This document shows, in pieces, positions 16,105-23,465 of a DNA stretch of 64,000 nucleotides. The stretch lies in contig NZ_JAYWXI010000009.1 of the NCBI RefSeq assembly GCF_036016955.1, positions 62,001 to 126,000 on the forward strand, given 5' to 3'. The notes under the pieces were generated by a model that saw only the letters and a program-made list of their open reading frames with translations, was not told where the DNA came from and searched no databases. The position numbers and the translations under genes were made by a program. How positions within the stretch are numbered: position 1 is the stretch's first letter; each line of letters opens with the position of its first letter. This stretch comes from JAYWXI01 sp036016955. Lineage in GTDB: Bacteria; Bacteroidota; Bacteroidia; Flavobacteriales; Weeksellaceae.

Positions 16105-18306
16105 ATGAATATAGTAGCCCAATATGATCAAATGGACTGTGGTCCAGCTTGCCTTGCGATGATATCTTCACATTATGGTAAAGAGTTCTCACTACAGTAC
16201 CTTCGCGATAAAAGTTTTATCAGTCGTCAAGGTGTTTCGCTATTAGGAATAAGCGAAGCCGCAGAAAAAATTGGGTTTAAACATTTTTCAACAAAACTTG
16301 AAATAATAGATTTCGAAAAAGAACTTTTACCTTGTATTTTACATTGGAACCAAAACCATTTTGTAGTTCTCTATAAAATATATAGAAATATTTTTACTGG
16401 AAAAAAAACTTATAAAATTGCAGATCCGGGACATGGTTTCGTGTCTTTGAGTGAAGATAAGTTTAAAAAGTCTTGGTTGTCAGACGGTAAAAAAGGTGTT
16501 GCTCTTTTTTTAGAGGCTACAGATGATTTTTATAGTCAAATTCCATCGAAAGAAGGAAAGCTTCCTGTAAAATATTTGCTCAATTACCTGAAACCTTTTC
16601 AAAGCCAGATGGGGTGGATGTTTTTTCTTCTCACCTTAGGAACAATTACAAGTTTAGCGTTTCCAATCCTTACCCAAAAACTGATTGATGAAGGCGTAAA
16701 CAAAAAGAATTTTTCAATAATTACTTATATCTTATTAGCGCAGTTAGCATTTTTCTTTGGAAATATTATTATCAACATTTTCCGAAACTGGATGATGCTT
16801 GTTGTTGGAACAAAAATAAATATCCAAATAATTTCTGATTTTTTAAAAAAAATCTTGAAGCTTCCAATTAAATTTTTTGATACTAAGTTAATGGGAGATT
16901 TTAACCAGCGTATTCAGGATCATGAGAGAATTGAAAATTTTCTTACCTCGCAAAGTTTGTTAACACTATTTTCAATCATAACTTTTACAGCCTTTTTTGC
17001 CGTTCTTTGGCATTACGATGTCAGAATTTTAGCTGTCTATATGCTACTTACCTTAATTTCTATATTATGGTCTTTATACTGGATGAAAAAAAGAAAAATC
17101 TTAGATTATTTCAGATTCCAACAAAGAAGCGAAAATCAAGAATCCATTTACGAAATTATCAATGGGGTTTCAGAAATGAAGCTCAACCAATTTGAAGATT
17201 TTAAACGTAAAGAATGGGAACAAATTCAGCAAAAGCTTTTTAAAATCAATATTCGTATCCTCAAATTGGATCAAGTCCAACTTTCAGGATTTGAATTTAT
17301 TAATCAGCTCAAAAATATTCTTGTAACTTTTCTTTCTGCTTATTTTGTAATAAAGGGACATATGACTTTGGGAGCGCTTTTAAGTGTCTCATATATCATT
17401 GGACAAATGAATTCGCCGGTGAGCCAGCTTATAAATTTCTTTCGCTCATTACAGGATGCAAAATTGAGTTTAGCAAGGCTAAACGAAGTACAAGATAACC
17501 CTGAAGAAGAACAGGAAAGCCAAGTTCCATTAATTAGTAAAAAATATACAGAACAAAATGGTATAGAAAAGGGAATCTATTTCAAAAATGTTTCATTTCA
17601 ATATGAAGGGCCAAAATCTCCGTATGTTTTAAAAAATATTAATTTATTTATTCCTGAAGGAAAAGTTACAGCAATTGTCGGGGCAAGCGGTAGTGGGAAA
17701 ACAACATTGATGAAAATGCTGCTGAAATTTTATGAACCAGTAAAGGGTGAAATAAAATTTAATCATCTCAATCTAAATGAAGTTTCTCCAACAGATCTTA
17801 GAAAGAATTGTGGTGTAGTAATGCAGGATGGTTTTATTTTTTCAGATACAATTGAGAGAAATATTGCAACAAGCGATGAAAATATTAACTACGAAAAACT
17901 AAATAAAGCATTAGATACCGCAAATATTAAGTCTTTTGTAGAAGAACTTCCGTTAGGATTAAACACAAAAATTGGAGCATCCGGAAATGGTATTTCAGGT
18001 GGACAAAAGCAAAGAATTCTTATCGCAAGAGCGGTCTATAAGAACCCTCATTTTATTTTATTTGATGAAGCAACTTCTGCTTTGGATGCAGAAAATGAGA
18101 AAATTATTCACGACAATCTGCAGTCTTTCTTTAAAGGAAAAACGGTAATAATTGTTGCGCACAGACTTTCTACCGTGAAAAATGCTGACCAAATTATTGT
18201 ACTGAAAAATGGTGAAATTGTGGAACAAGGCAATCACCATGAATTGGTAAGCAAAAAAGCAGATTATTTTAATCTGGTTAAAAATCAATTGGAACTAGGA
18301 AATTAA
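16105..18306 (+). CDS. C39-peptidase ABC exporter for the peptide
   Basis: 733 residues in one chain. N-terminal peptidase C39 domain with Cys12 in QMDCGPACL, His85 in WNQNHFVVL and Asp107 in IADPG, all in place. Six-helix membrane domain at about 165-450. C-terminal nucleotide-binding domain with Walker A GASGSGKTT, signature SGGQKQR and Walker B FILFDEATSALDAE. Such proteins cut the leader after GG on the inside and export the core. The double-glycine precursor at 13576 is the obvious substrate. Downstream small genes follow after 11 bp, so they are probably co-transcribed. Confidence 0.93.
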   Translation: MNIVAQYDQMDCGPACLAMISSHYGKEFSLQYLRDKSFISRQGVSLLGISEAAEKIGFKHFSTKLEIIDFEKELLPCILHWNQNHFVVLYKIYRNIFTGKKTYKIADPGHGFVSLSEDKFKKSWLSDGKKGVALFLEATDDFYSQIPSKEGKLPVKYLLNYLKPFQSQMGWMFFLLTLGTITSLAFPILTQKLIDEGVNKKNFSIITYILLAQLAFFFGNIIINIFRNWMMLVVGTKINIQIISDFLKKILKLPIKFFDTKLMGDFNQRIQDHERIENFLTSQSLLTLFSIITFTAFFAVLWHYDVRILAVYMLLTLISILWSLYWMKKRKILDYFRFQQRSENQESIYEIINGVSEMKLNQFEDFKRKEWEQIQQKLFKINIRILKLDQVQLSGFEFINQLKNILVTFLSAYFVIKGHMTLGALLSVSYIIGQMNSPVSQLINFFRSLQDAKLSLARLNEVQDNPEEEQESQVPLISKKYTEQNGIEKGIYFKNVSFQYEGPKSPYVLKNINLFIPEGKVTAIVGASGSGKTTLMKMLLKFYEPVKGEIKFNHLNLNEVSPTDLRKNCGVVMQDGFIFSDTIERNIATSDENINYEKLNKALDTANIKSFVEELPLGLNTKIGASGNGISGGQKQRILIARAVYKNPHFILFDEATSALDAENEKIIHDNLQSFFKGKTVIIVAHRLSTVKNADQIIVLKNGEIVEQGNHHELVSKKADYFNLVKNQLELGN

Positions 18307-18317
18307 TTAAATAATAT

Positions 18318-18587
18318 ATGAAAAGTATCTTAATAGGTTATGACTTAAATTCAACAGGTCAGAATTACGAAAGTCTTATTGAAGCAATAAAAGAATTTGG
18401 TATATGGTGGCATTGTTTAGATAGCACGTGGATAATAAAAACAAGTTTAACACCAGAGCAAATTAGAGATAAACTATTGTTAAAAATAGATGCAAATGAT
18501 GAACTGTTGGTAGTAGAGCTCGTAAGAAATGCTGCTTGGTATGGCTTTAACAAGGAATGTTCGGATTGGTTACAGAATAATTTATAA
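18318..18587 (+). CDS. SinR-family/Cas2-like small protein
   Basis: 89 residues. MKSILIGYDLNSTGQNYESL, then WWHCLDSTWIIKTSLTPEQI and NDELLVVELVRNAAWYGF: a beta-alpha-beta ferredoxin-like pattern seen in a family often labelled SinR family protein and reminiscent of Cas2/VapD folds. No CRISPR repeats or other cas genes are present, so it is not called Cas2. It follows the exporter by 11 bp and precedes an unknown gene by two. It may be an accessory or immunity gene of the peptide cluster, or part of an independent small cassette. Confidence 0.55.
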   Translation: MKSILIGYDLNSTGQNYESLIEAIKEFGIWWHCLDSTWIIKTSLTPEQIRDKLLLKIDANDELLVVELVRNAAWYGFNKECSDWLQNNL

Positions 18588-18589
18588 AT

Positions 18590-18895
18590 ATGAGTTACAG
18601 ATACAGAAAGCCCACAAATGTTTTAAGTCCAAGAGATGCAGTTTCAAAAGTAGATTTACTTTTTGATAATGGAATATATAGTGTTGCCAAATTAATGTGG
18701 TATGGTGAAGAAAAATTGGGAATCAGATGGAATATAGGGTTGCGAGAATGGGATGATCCTGCCAAAGCATCGGGGGCTAAAGAATGTCTTGGAGTTCCAA
18801 CTTCTAGGAGCCATCCCACTTGGTTTATATTACCTGATGATTTTGCTGATGCAACATCTGATATTTTAAAAGTGCTTCAAAAAATTGATAAATGA
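18590..18895 (+). CDS. hypothetical protein
   Basis: 101 residues, soluble, with conserved-looking aromatic stretches (VAKLMWYGEEKLGIRWNIGLREWDD; HPTWFILPDDF). No signal peptide or known motif. It starts two bases after the SinR-like gene stop and overlaps the next gene by four bases (ATGA), so all three are probably translated together. I do not recognise the family. Confidence 0.6.
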   Translation: MSYRYRKPTNVLSPRDAVSKVDLLFDNGIYSVAKLMWYGEEKLGIRWNIGLREWDDPAKASGAKECLGVPTSRSHPTWFILPDDFADATSDILKVLQKIDK

Positions 18896-19374
18896 TTGAT
18901 AATCTTCTTAAATACATAAAATCAGACCTATCGACCAATGGTTTGATGAAACGATACTTTCATTATGGGTATTGGGGATTAAATATTTTTGCTTATGCAT
19001 CATTAGTAGTAATAATTTATTTCTTGTATAACCAGAATTTTTGCTGCTATTGGCTATCATTGCTTTTATCCCTTCTATTAATTGTATATTTTAGAATAAC
19101 CTTAGAGAAAAAATTATCAAAAAAAATTGGGATATTAGAAGATAGTTTTAGATCTTATTTTATAAAAAAATTATCTAATTATCTTGAAAATAAAAACTTA
19201 CAGAATCATAAAGAAGAACTTGTTGGTGTGATTAATGAAAGGATGATTGAGCTTAGAGATAAATTTATTTATTCAACTGGTATACTTTCAGCTTTATTTT
19301 TGATATTATTTTCGGTGATATATACCCATATCTACGAGAAATTTGTTGATGGAAATATAAATTATTTTTTTTGA
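18892..19374 (+). CDS. membrane protein, probably shortened by a frameshift at a T8 run
   Basis: 160 residues with helices at about 23-43, 46-66 and 125-147, and a charged cytoplasmic stretch between. The stop follows a run of eight T (19365-19372). With nine T the frame continues to a TAA at 19476-19478 and adds a fourth hydrophobic helix (LISLGFIVLILLLYQLVMLY) and a charged tail. This extension looks like genuine protein, so the gene as read is either broken, expressed by slippage, or affected by a homopolymer error. Function unknown; a membrane partner at the end of a bacteriocin-like operon could be an immunity protein. Confidence 0.6.
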   Translation: MIDNLLKYIKSDLSTNGLMKRYFHYGYWGLNIFAYASLVVIIYFLYNQNFCCYWLSLLLSLLLIVYFRITLEKKLSKKIGILEDSFRSYFIKKLSNYLENKNLQNHKEELVGVINERMIELRDKFIYSTGILSALFLILFSVIYTHIYEKFVDGNINYFF

Positions 19375-19478
19375 TTTCACTGGGTTTTATTGTGTTAATC
19401 CTTCTATTATACCAGCTGGTGATGTTATATAGAGAACTACATGAATACTTGTTTACAAGTAATATGCAAAAGGATTAA
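19371..19478 (+). pseudogene. continuation of the membrane protein in the -1 frame
   Basis: The open frame encodes a hydrophobic segment LISLGFIVLILLLYQLVMLY and then RELHEYLFTSNMQKD before TAA. It has no ATG start and joins the upstream gene if one T is added to the T8 run. It is best read as the separated C terminus of that gene. Confidence 0.45.
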
Positions 19479-19517
19479 TGAATGAAGTTATCTTACAAGA
19501 TAAATTGAACAGCGCCC

Positions 19518-19562
19518 GTCCTAATTTATAAATCACGACCTATAATGCTTGTAAATTAGGAC
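19518..19562. promoter_or_regulatory. second set of GTCCTAATTTA half-sites
   Basis: 19518-19539 matches the 22-bp palindrome at 10957 with three mismatches, and a further inverted half-site TAAATTAGGAC lies at 19552-19562. The last half-site falls in the spacer of the predicted rteC promoter, so a bound protein would be expected to block it. Confidence 0.5.
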
Positions 19563-19580
19563 AAATCAACAATATTTTTG
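19549..19580 (+). promoter_or_regulatory. promoter of the rteC fragment
   Basis: TTG at 19549-19551, 21-bp spacer, TATTTTTG at 19573-19580 (full match to TAnnTTTG). The ATG follows at 19601. Confidence 0.6.
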
Positions 19581-19600
19581 CTTTGCTTATCGAAAAACCA

Positions 19601-19828
19601 ATGCAGGAATATTTTGAAAATATAATCGAAACGCTTCAGGAAAATATCCGGGAATTATCCATGGAGATTGATAATCCAATTGTATTTTCCGAGTTGGCCA
19701 TCAAATTGAGTTTGGAACCCCTTTCTGAGCTTAAGAAATATGTTCTCGAACACCCATTCCAAAATATTGAAGATGAGATTTGGTTTTTCAAAAATATTGG
19801 CTATAGACTAGCAAACATAAAATTTTAA
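19601..19828 (+). pseudogene. rteC: N-terminal fragment of RteC
   Basis: 75 residues from the ATG at 19601. The pattern MQEYFENIIETLQENI...ELAIKLSLEPLSELKKYVLEHPF, then EDEIWFFKNI, is that of the N terminus of RteC, the excision regulator of CTnDOT-type conjugative transposons, normally well over 200 residues. The frame ends just before the insertion sequence at about 19868, and no other RteC part is seen beyond it. It has its own good promoter, so a short protein could still be made. Regulation of excision through RteC is probably lost. Confidence 0.6.
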
Positions 19829-19867
19829 TACCTTTTTAGTTGTTGTTTGCTGTTGTAAAAATAAAAA

Positions 19868-20568
19868 AATGGGGGTAACTTTTAGACGAAGTCGTTAAAA
19901 AAGTTATCCCTATTTTTTTATCAGCTTCCATAACTCCTTTTCCATTTCTTTTGGTTCCTTTCTCCATCTCCACTCGCATTCTTTTAAGTGAAGATTAAAG
20001 GTGGATTTTACACCATTAAACTTTGCTAATCTTCGCTTCGTAAAGCTCCAAAAACTTTCTATCCCGTTAATATGAACACCGTTCTGATTTGAAAAACTTT
20101 TGCTCTTATCAATCCTAAAATGCTTCTCATAACCCATATCCAAAAGTCCGCTGTAACCTCGCCAGACATCCGTAAACACTATACTTTCCAACGAAACCTT
20201 TCCTCGAATAATCTTTCTCAAGGTTTCACTTTTCGCATTGGGAATTAGTTCCGTATAAACTCTACCGTCTCGTTCAAAAACACCAAAAACAGGTTGCTTC
20301 CAGGTTCCTCTTCCTCGTTTCTGTGGCATATTGATCCCTCTTAATCTTTTCGATCCAAAATAGGCTTCGTCCAATTCAACTTCTCCAAAAAACAAACTTA
20401 AATCTTCCTGTTGCTTCTCAAAAATCACTTCCCGAAAAATCCTAAAATACCGGTTGATGGTATTTCTATTAAGTTCTAAAATTTCTGCGGTTTTTGTAGC
20501 ATCAATATCGCTACAAAAACACTTCATTATTTTTTTATTTTATAATCGCTGATTTTACTCCTATTCAT
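19868..20568. mobile_element. IS1595-family (IS1016-like) insertion sequence
   Basis: Contains one ISXO2-like transposase on the minus strand. The left margin has a strong hairpin (GGGTAACTTTT...AAAAAGTTATCCC, 19871-19910) just after the transposase stop, which may include the terminal repeat and a terminator. I could not find a matching inverted repeat beyond the transposase start, so the ends are approximate and the copy may be decayed. It directly follows the truncated rteC. Confidence 0.65.
19910..20568 (-). CDS. ISXO2-like transposase, split by an A7 frameshift site
   Basis: The main frame (19910-20527, 205 residues, MKCFCSDIDATKTAE...) has a DDE-type core: ELDEAYFGSKR, FTDVWRGYSG and HINGIESFWSFTKRRL, as in IS1016-type transposases. 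A helix-turn-helix lies at the N terminus (EILELNRNTINRYF). The natural start is further up: ATG at 20566-20568 reads MNRSKISDYKIKK and then stops. The frames join by a -1 shift at A-AAA-AAA (20530-20536 on the minus strand), giving ...YKIKKIMKCFC, which matches relatives that begin RKSRLSQYK. So expression needs frameshifting, or the gene has lost one A. Confidence 0.8.
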
Positions 20569-20734
20569 AAGACTTGGCAACAAATTTAATCATCGTTTCC
20601 TAGTCTTAAGCCATTTTTAATATTACTTTTTAGGGTTTTTTGTTCAAAAAAATCATTCACAACTTCGGTTGTGCTTGTGAAAAAATATAACAAATAAGGC
20701 TAAACTTTGTCGCTCTAATTAAATTTTAATCATT

Positions 20735-21004
20735 ATGGCACTCGAAGTTTTAACCAAGGAAGATCTTCAGGAATTCAAAACAGAATTATTAGAAGACATT
20801 AAAAATCTATTTCACATCAGAACCACAGAACAGAAATTGTGGCTAAAATCTTCAGAAGTCAAAGAACTTTTCAAATGCTCATCCGGGACATTGCAAACCT
20901 TACGCATCAACGGCACCTTGCGCTACTCCCGAATTGGTGGAACACTATACTACAACTACCAAGACATAGAAAAACTCCTAAATTCTCCTTCCAAACCGAC
21001 CTAG
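20735..21004 (+). CDS. excisionase-like HTH protein
   Basis: 89 residues. After a charged helix (TKEDLQEFKTELLEDIKN) comes a MerR/Xis-type winged helix: LWLKSSEVKELFKCSSGTLQTLRINGTLRYSRIGGTLYYNYQDIEKLL. This is the HTH_17 pattern of small Bacteroidetes element proteins thought to act in excision or in replication control. It precedes the replication-initiator gene on the same strand. Role inferred from fold and context. Confidence 0.7.
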   Translation: MALEVLTKEDLQEFKTELLEDIKNLFHIRTTEQKLWLKSSEVKELFKCSSGTLQTLRINGTLRYSRIGGTLYYNYQDIEKLLNSPSKPT

Positions 21005-21190
21005 GAGTTATTTGTGTGAAGAAAATTTTTGAAACTTCCGTTAAGAAATTCTCCCTGTTTGAGCGAAGCGAGTTTGGAGGATTTTAGGAAGTTTTGAAAA
21101 TTTTTAGCAAATAACTTCAGTCTTGAACTTTTGGTTCTTTTGGTTCAAGCCAAAAGAACAAGAAAAAAATCATTTATCACTCATAAAAAA

Positions 21191-22150
21191 ATGAACTATA
21201 TCCGTCACCTCACAGGCTTCTACGACCGTATTCAGGAAGATAACCGACTGAACCCGACACATATCAGTCTGTATCTTGCTCTTTTTAAGTTCTGGAACCT
21301 CAACCATTTTCAGAATCCTATAAGTATTTCTCGAACCGAAATGATGAGGTTAAGCAAGATTTCAGCCTTAGGCACTTATCACAAATGCATAAAGCAGCTG
21401 CAGGAATATGGCTATATAGAATACCTGCCGTCATTCAATCCCTATAAGGGCAGCTTGGTCAACCTTTACAATTTTGAAAATTTAGAAGTTCAAAGGATAA
21501 ACAGCAAGCATATCAAAAAACAGACAGGTAGTGAACAAGCATTGAACAGCCCTCGTATCAAAATCGAAACAGGCATTGAACAAGCATTGATACCTTCTAT
21601 AAACAATACAAACATATTAAACAATAAACAGATTGTAACCACCCAAAATGTCATTGCAAAAACCAATGCTGTCACGCTGAGCGAAGTCGAAGCGCAAAAC
21701 TATAGACTGTATAAATATCAAAAAGAATCTCAAAAAGAAAAATTGCGCGAAAAGAAAAGCGATGTCATTGTGATCAGTAATGAAGAATCATTTTTGCGGT
21801 GTCACCCTGAGCCTGTCGAAGGGCAAACGATCCAGCCGAAATCAAATATTTGTGAACCGTCCGACTCAAAAATCCCTCCGGAATTTCCAGAAGTCCAAAT
21901 GTATTTTGCCGAAAAAGAAGCACCGGCAGAAGAAGCCGAAAAATTTTACAACCATTACGAAAGCAATGGTTGGCTAGTTGGCGAAAAATCCAAAATGAAA
22001 AACTGGCAGGCAGCCGCTCGAAACTGGCTCCTGAACTCTAAAAAATTCAACACACCAAATGTCAGCCTGAGCGGAGTCGAAGGCAGCCGTTATCAGAAAT
22101 CAAATCACCTCACCGCCACCACTAACAAATCCTACCAGGAAAAACTATAA
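21191..22150 (+). CDS. element replication initiator with in-frame repeat insertions
   Basis: 319 residues from ATG 21191 (MNYIRHLTGFYDRIQEDNRLN); an earlier start at 21131 would add an implausible Lys-rich stretch. The N-terminal ~115 residues form a winged helix for DNA binding. The C-terminal motif YNHYESNGWLVGEKSKMKNWQAAARNWL is shared with phage-type initiators. The middle and tail carry three in-frame copies of a dispersed REP-like repeat (21671, 21801, 22061), translated as VTLSEVEAQ, HPEPVEGQ and VSLSGVEGS, so the linker has been expanded by repeat insertion. The DnaC-like ATPase follows and probably loads the helicase. Confidence 0.7.
   Translation: MNYIRHLTGFYDRIQEDNRLNPTHISLYLALFKFWNLNHFQNPISISRTEMMRLSKISALGTYHKCIKQLQEYGYIEYLPSFNPYKGSLVNLYNFENLEVQRINSKHIKKQTGSEQALNSPRIKIETGIEQALIPSINNTNILNNKQIVTTQNVIAKTNAVTLSEVEAQNYRLYKYQKESQKEKLREKKSDVIVISNEESFLRCHPEPVEGQTIQPKSNICEPSDSKIPPEFPEVQMYFAEKEAPAEEAEKFYNHYESNGWLVGEKSKMKNWQAAARNWLLNSKKFNTPNVSLSGVEGSRYQKSNHLTATTNKSYQEKL
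21671..21695 (+). repeat. REP-like repeat copy 1, inside coding sequence
   Basis: GTCACGCTGAGCGAAGTCGA followed by AGCGC. Shares the frame CTGAGC-n-GTCGAAG with copies at 21801, 22061 and 28775, and carries dyad symmetry. Confidence 0.6.
21801..21824 (+). repeat. REP-like repeat copy 2, inside coding sequence
   Basis: GTCACCCTGAGCCTGTCGAA followed by GGGC; one of four related copies in the element. It is read in frame as part of the initiator protein (HPEPVEG). Confidence 0.6.
22061..22084 (+). repeat. REP-like repeat copy 3, inside coding sequence
   Basis: GTCAGCCTGAGCGGAGTCGA followed by AGGC, near the 3' end of the initiator gene, translated as VSLSGVEG. Confidence 0.6.
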
Positions 22151-22153
22151 AAT

Positions 22154-22193
22154 TCCCCTCCCTTGGAGGGGTGGCTGAAAGCCGGGGTGGTTA
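22154..22193 (+). repeat. dispersed hairpin repeat between initiator and ATPase genes
   Basis: CCCCTCCCTTGGAGGGG (7-bp stem, 3-nt loop) followed by TGGCTGAAAGCCGGGGTGGTT. It resembles a hairpin repeat common in intergenic regions of Flavobacteriia. It lies three bases after the initiator stop and could also end transcription or stabilise mRNA. Confidence 0.5.
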
Positions 22194-22257
22194 TCCAACT
22201 AACAGCCAACAACCATAAACTAACAACTATCAACCAACAACCAAAATCACCACAACA

Positions 22258-22899
22258 ATGCAGCTCCCTACAAAACCAATAGACATGGCTTATGACTACC
22301 GCGAAGTAGTAGCCTGGTTACATAAAACCGGAAAAAACCTTCTCGGTAAAAAATTCATCATTCCGGAGAATGAAAGAGGTATTATTTTCGGGATGTTGGC
22401 TTGGTTTCTTCAGGATGAATTAGTAGCACAAGAAATGAACATCGACCTCAGCAAAGGCATTATGCTTTCCGGACCAATAGGTTGTGGAAAAACCACCTTA
22501 TTCCGACTAATGCGCCAACTACCTTCCAATCGTAAAAACTTTGGGATGGTGTCTACAAGACAAGTCGTATCAGAATTTATGCAATCCGGATATGAAGTAT
22601 TAGAAAACTATTCCCGTGGTAGCCTTTATAACGAACAACGTATTCCCAAAAACTATTGCTTTGATGACCTCGGAACAGAAGCAACCTCCAAATACTACGG
22701 CAATGATTGCAATGTCATGGCAGAAATCCTCTTAACCCGCTACGATCTTTACAAAGAGAAAAACATCATCACCCATATCACCACCAATCTCACTGCCGGA
22801 GAAATCGAAACCTTCTACGGCAATCGTCTCCGCTCCCGAATGCGCGAAATGTTCAATTTGTTCGGCTACGAAGAAACCTCAAAAGATAAAAGAACTTGA
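22258..22899 (+). CDS. DnaC-like P-loop ATPase
   Basis: 213 residues. Walker A is GPIGCGKTTL (about 72-81) and the Walker B-like box is NYCFDDLGTEA. Later HITTNLTAGEIETFYGNRLRSRMREM contains the sensor I Asn and the arginine-finger region typical of DnaC/IstB helicase loaders. With the upstream initiator it forms a two-gene replication module found in many Chryseobacterium elements. Start: ATG 22258 gives MQLPTKPIDMAYDYREV; the ATG nine codons on is also possible. Confidence 0.75.
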   Translation: MQLPTKPIDMAYDYREVVAWLHKTGKNLLGKKFIIPENERGIIFGMLAWFLQDELVAQEMNIDLSKGIMLSGPIGCGKTTLFRLMRQLPSNRKNFGMVSTRQVVSEFMQSGYEVLENYSRGSLYNEQRIPKNYCFDDLGTEATSKYYGNDCNVMAEILLTRYDLYKEKNIITHITTNLTAGEIETFYGNRLRSRMREMFNLFGYEETSKDKRT

Positions 22900-23074
22900 A
22901 GTAAGTTTTCTTTTCATGTATAATCATGAGAGGAGAACATTAGAAATAAACCTAATCTCTATAAAATTATAGATCTTTAAGAAGTTAATTTTTAATACTA
23001 TTTTTTAGAGTTATTCTTCGTTTCTTATATTAAATTTCTCTAAATTGCATTAAAATAATATAAAATAACCTTAT

Positions 23075-23464
23075 ATGAAAATTAGAAATGATTTTGTCTC
23101 AAACAGTAGTTCTGTAAGCTACATCATTACTATGAAAAAGGAATTGTTAGAGTCAATGGCTCGTTATTTTGAAGAATATAAAGAACAAGAAATACCAATA
23201 ATTAGAGATTTTGTTAAACAGGATCTTCTTGAAAATGGAACTAGAGTTTACTTGGGAGACGAGGATATTTACTATAAAAAAGTTGAATTTAATACAGATG
23301 GTGGGACAAATACCAAAGAGTGGATTGAGGCAGAGGGAAAAGAAGTTGATTTATCCCATATGGATGATGAAGAAATCTGGAGATATATTTACGGTGAGTA
23401 TGTAATGAATGGTGAATTAGGTAGAATCCCAGGGTTGGGAGTAACTCAAACACAAACATATTAA
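23075..23464 (+). CDS. NSSS-motif small protein, partner of the radical SAM gene
   Basis: 129 residues starting MKIRNDFVSNSSSVSYI. An N-terminal (D/G)FVSNSSSxSF/YI motif is something I know from many uncharacterised small bacterial proteins; its role is not known to me. The rest is acidic (DLLENGTRVYLGDEDIYYKK; SHMDDEEIWRYIYGEYV) and ends in GRIPGLGVTQTQTY. It stops two bases before the radical SAM gene's ATG and is the first gene of the cargo operon. It could be the substrate of that enzyme (leader-like N terminus, Gly/Thr/Tyr tail) or a structural partner; both are inference. Strongly AT-rich compared with the genes upstream. Confidence 0.65.
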   Translation: MKIRNDFVSNSSSVSYIITMKKELLESMARYFEEYKEQEIPIIRDFVKQDLLENGTRVYLGDEDIYYKKVEFNTDGGTNTKEWIEAEGKEVDLSHMDDEEIWRYIYGEYVMNGELGRIPGLGVTQTQTY

Positions 23465-23465
23465 G

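Noticed and set aside
18318..18587. Cas2 / CRISPR locus
   Set aside because: The protein has a Cas2-like fold pattern, but no repeat-spacer array, Cas1 or other cas gene is present in the window.
20640..20700. CACAAC-TTCG-GTTGTG hairpin as terminator
   Set aside because: Stem is only six bp and no T tract follows on either strand; it may be a chance hairpin or an IS remnant.
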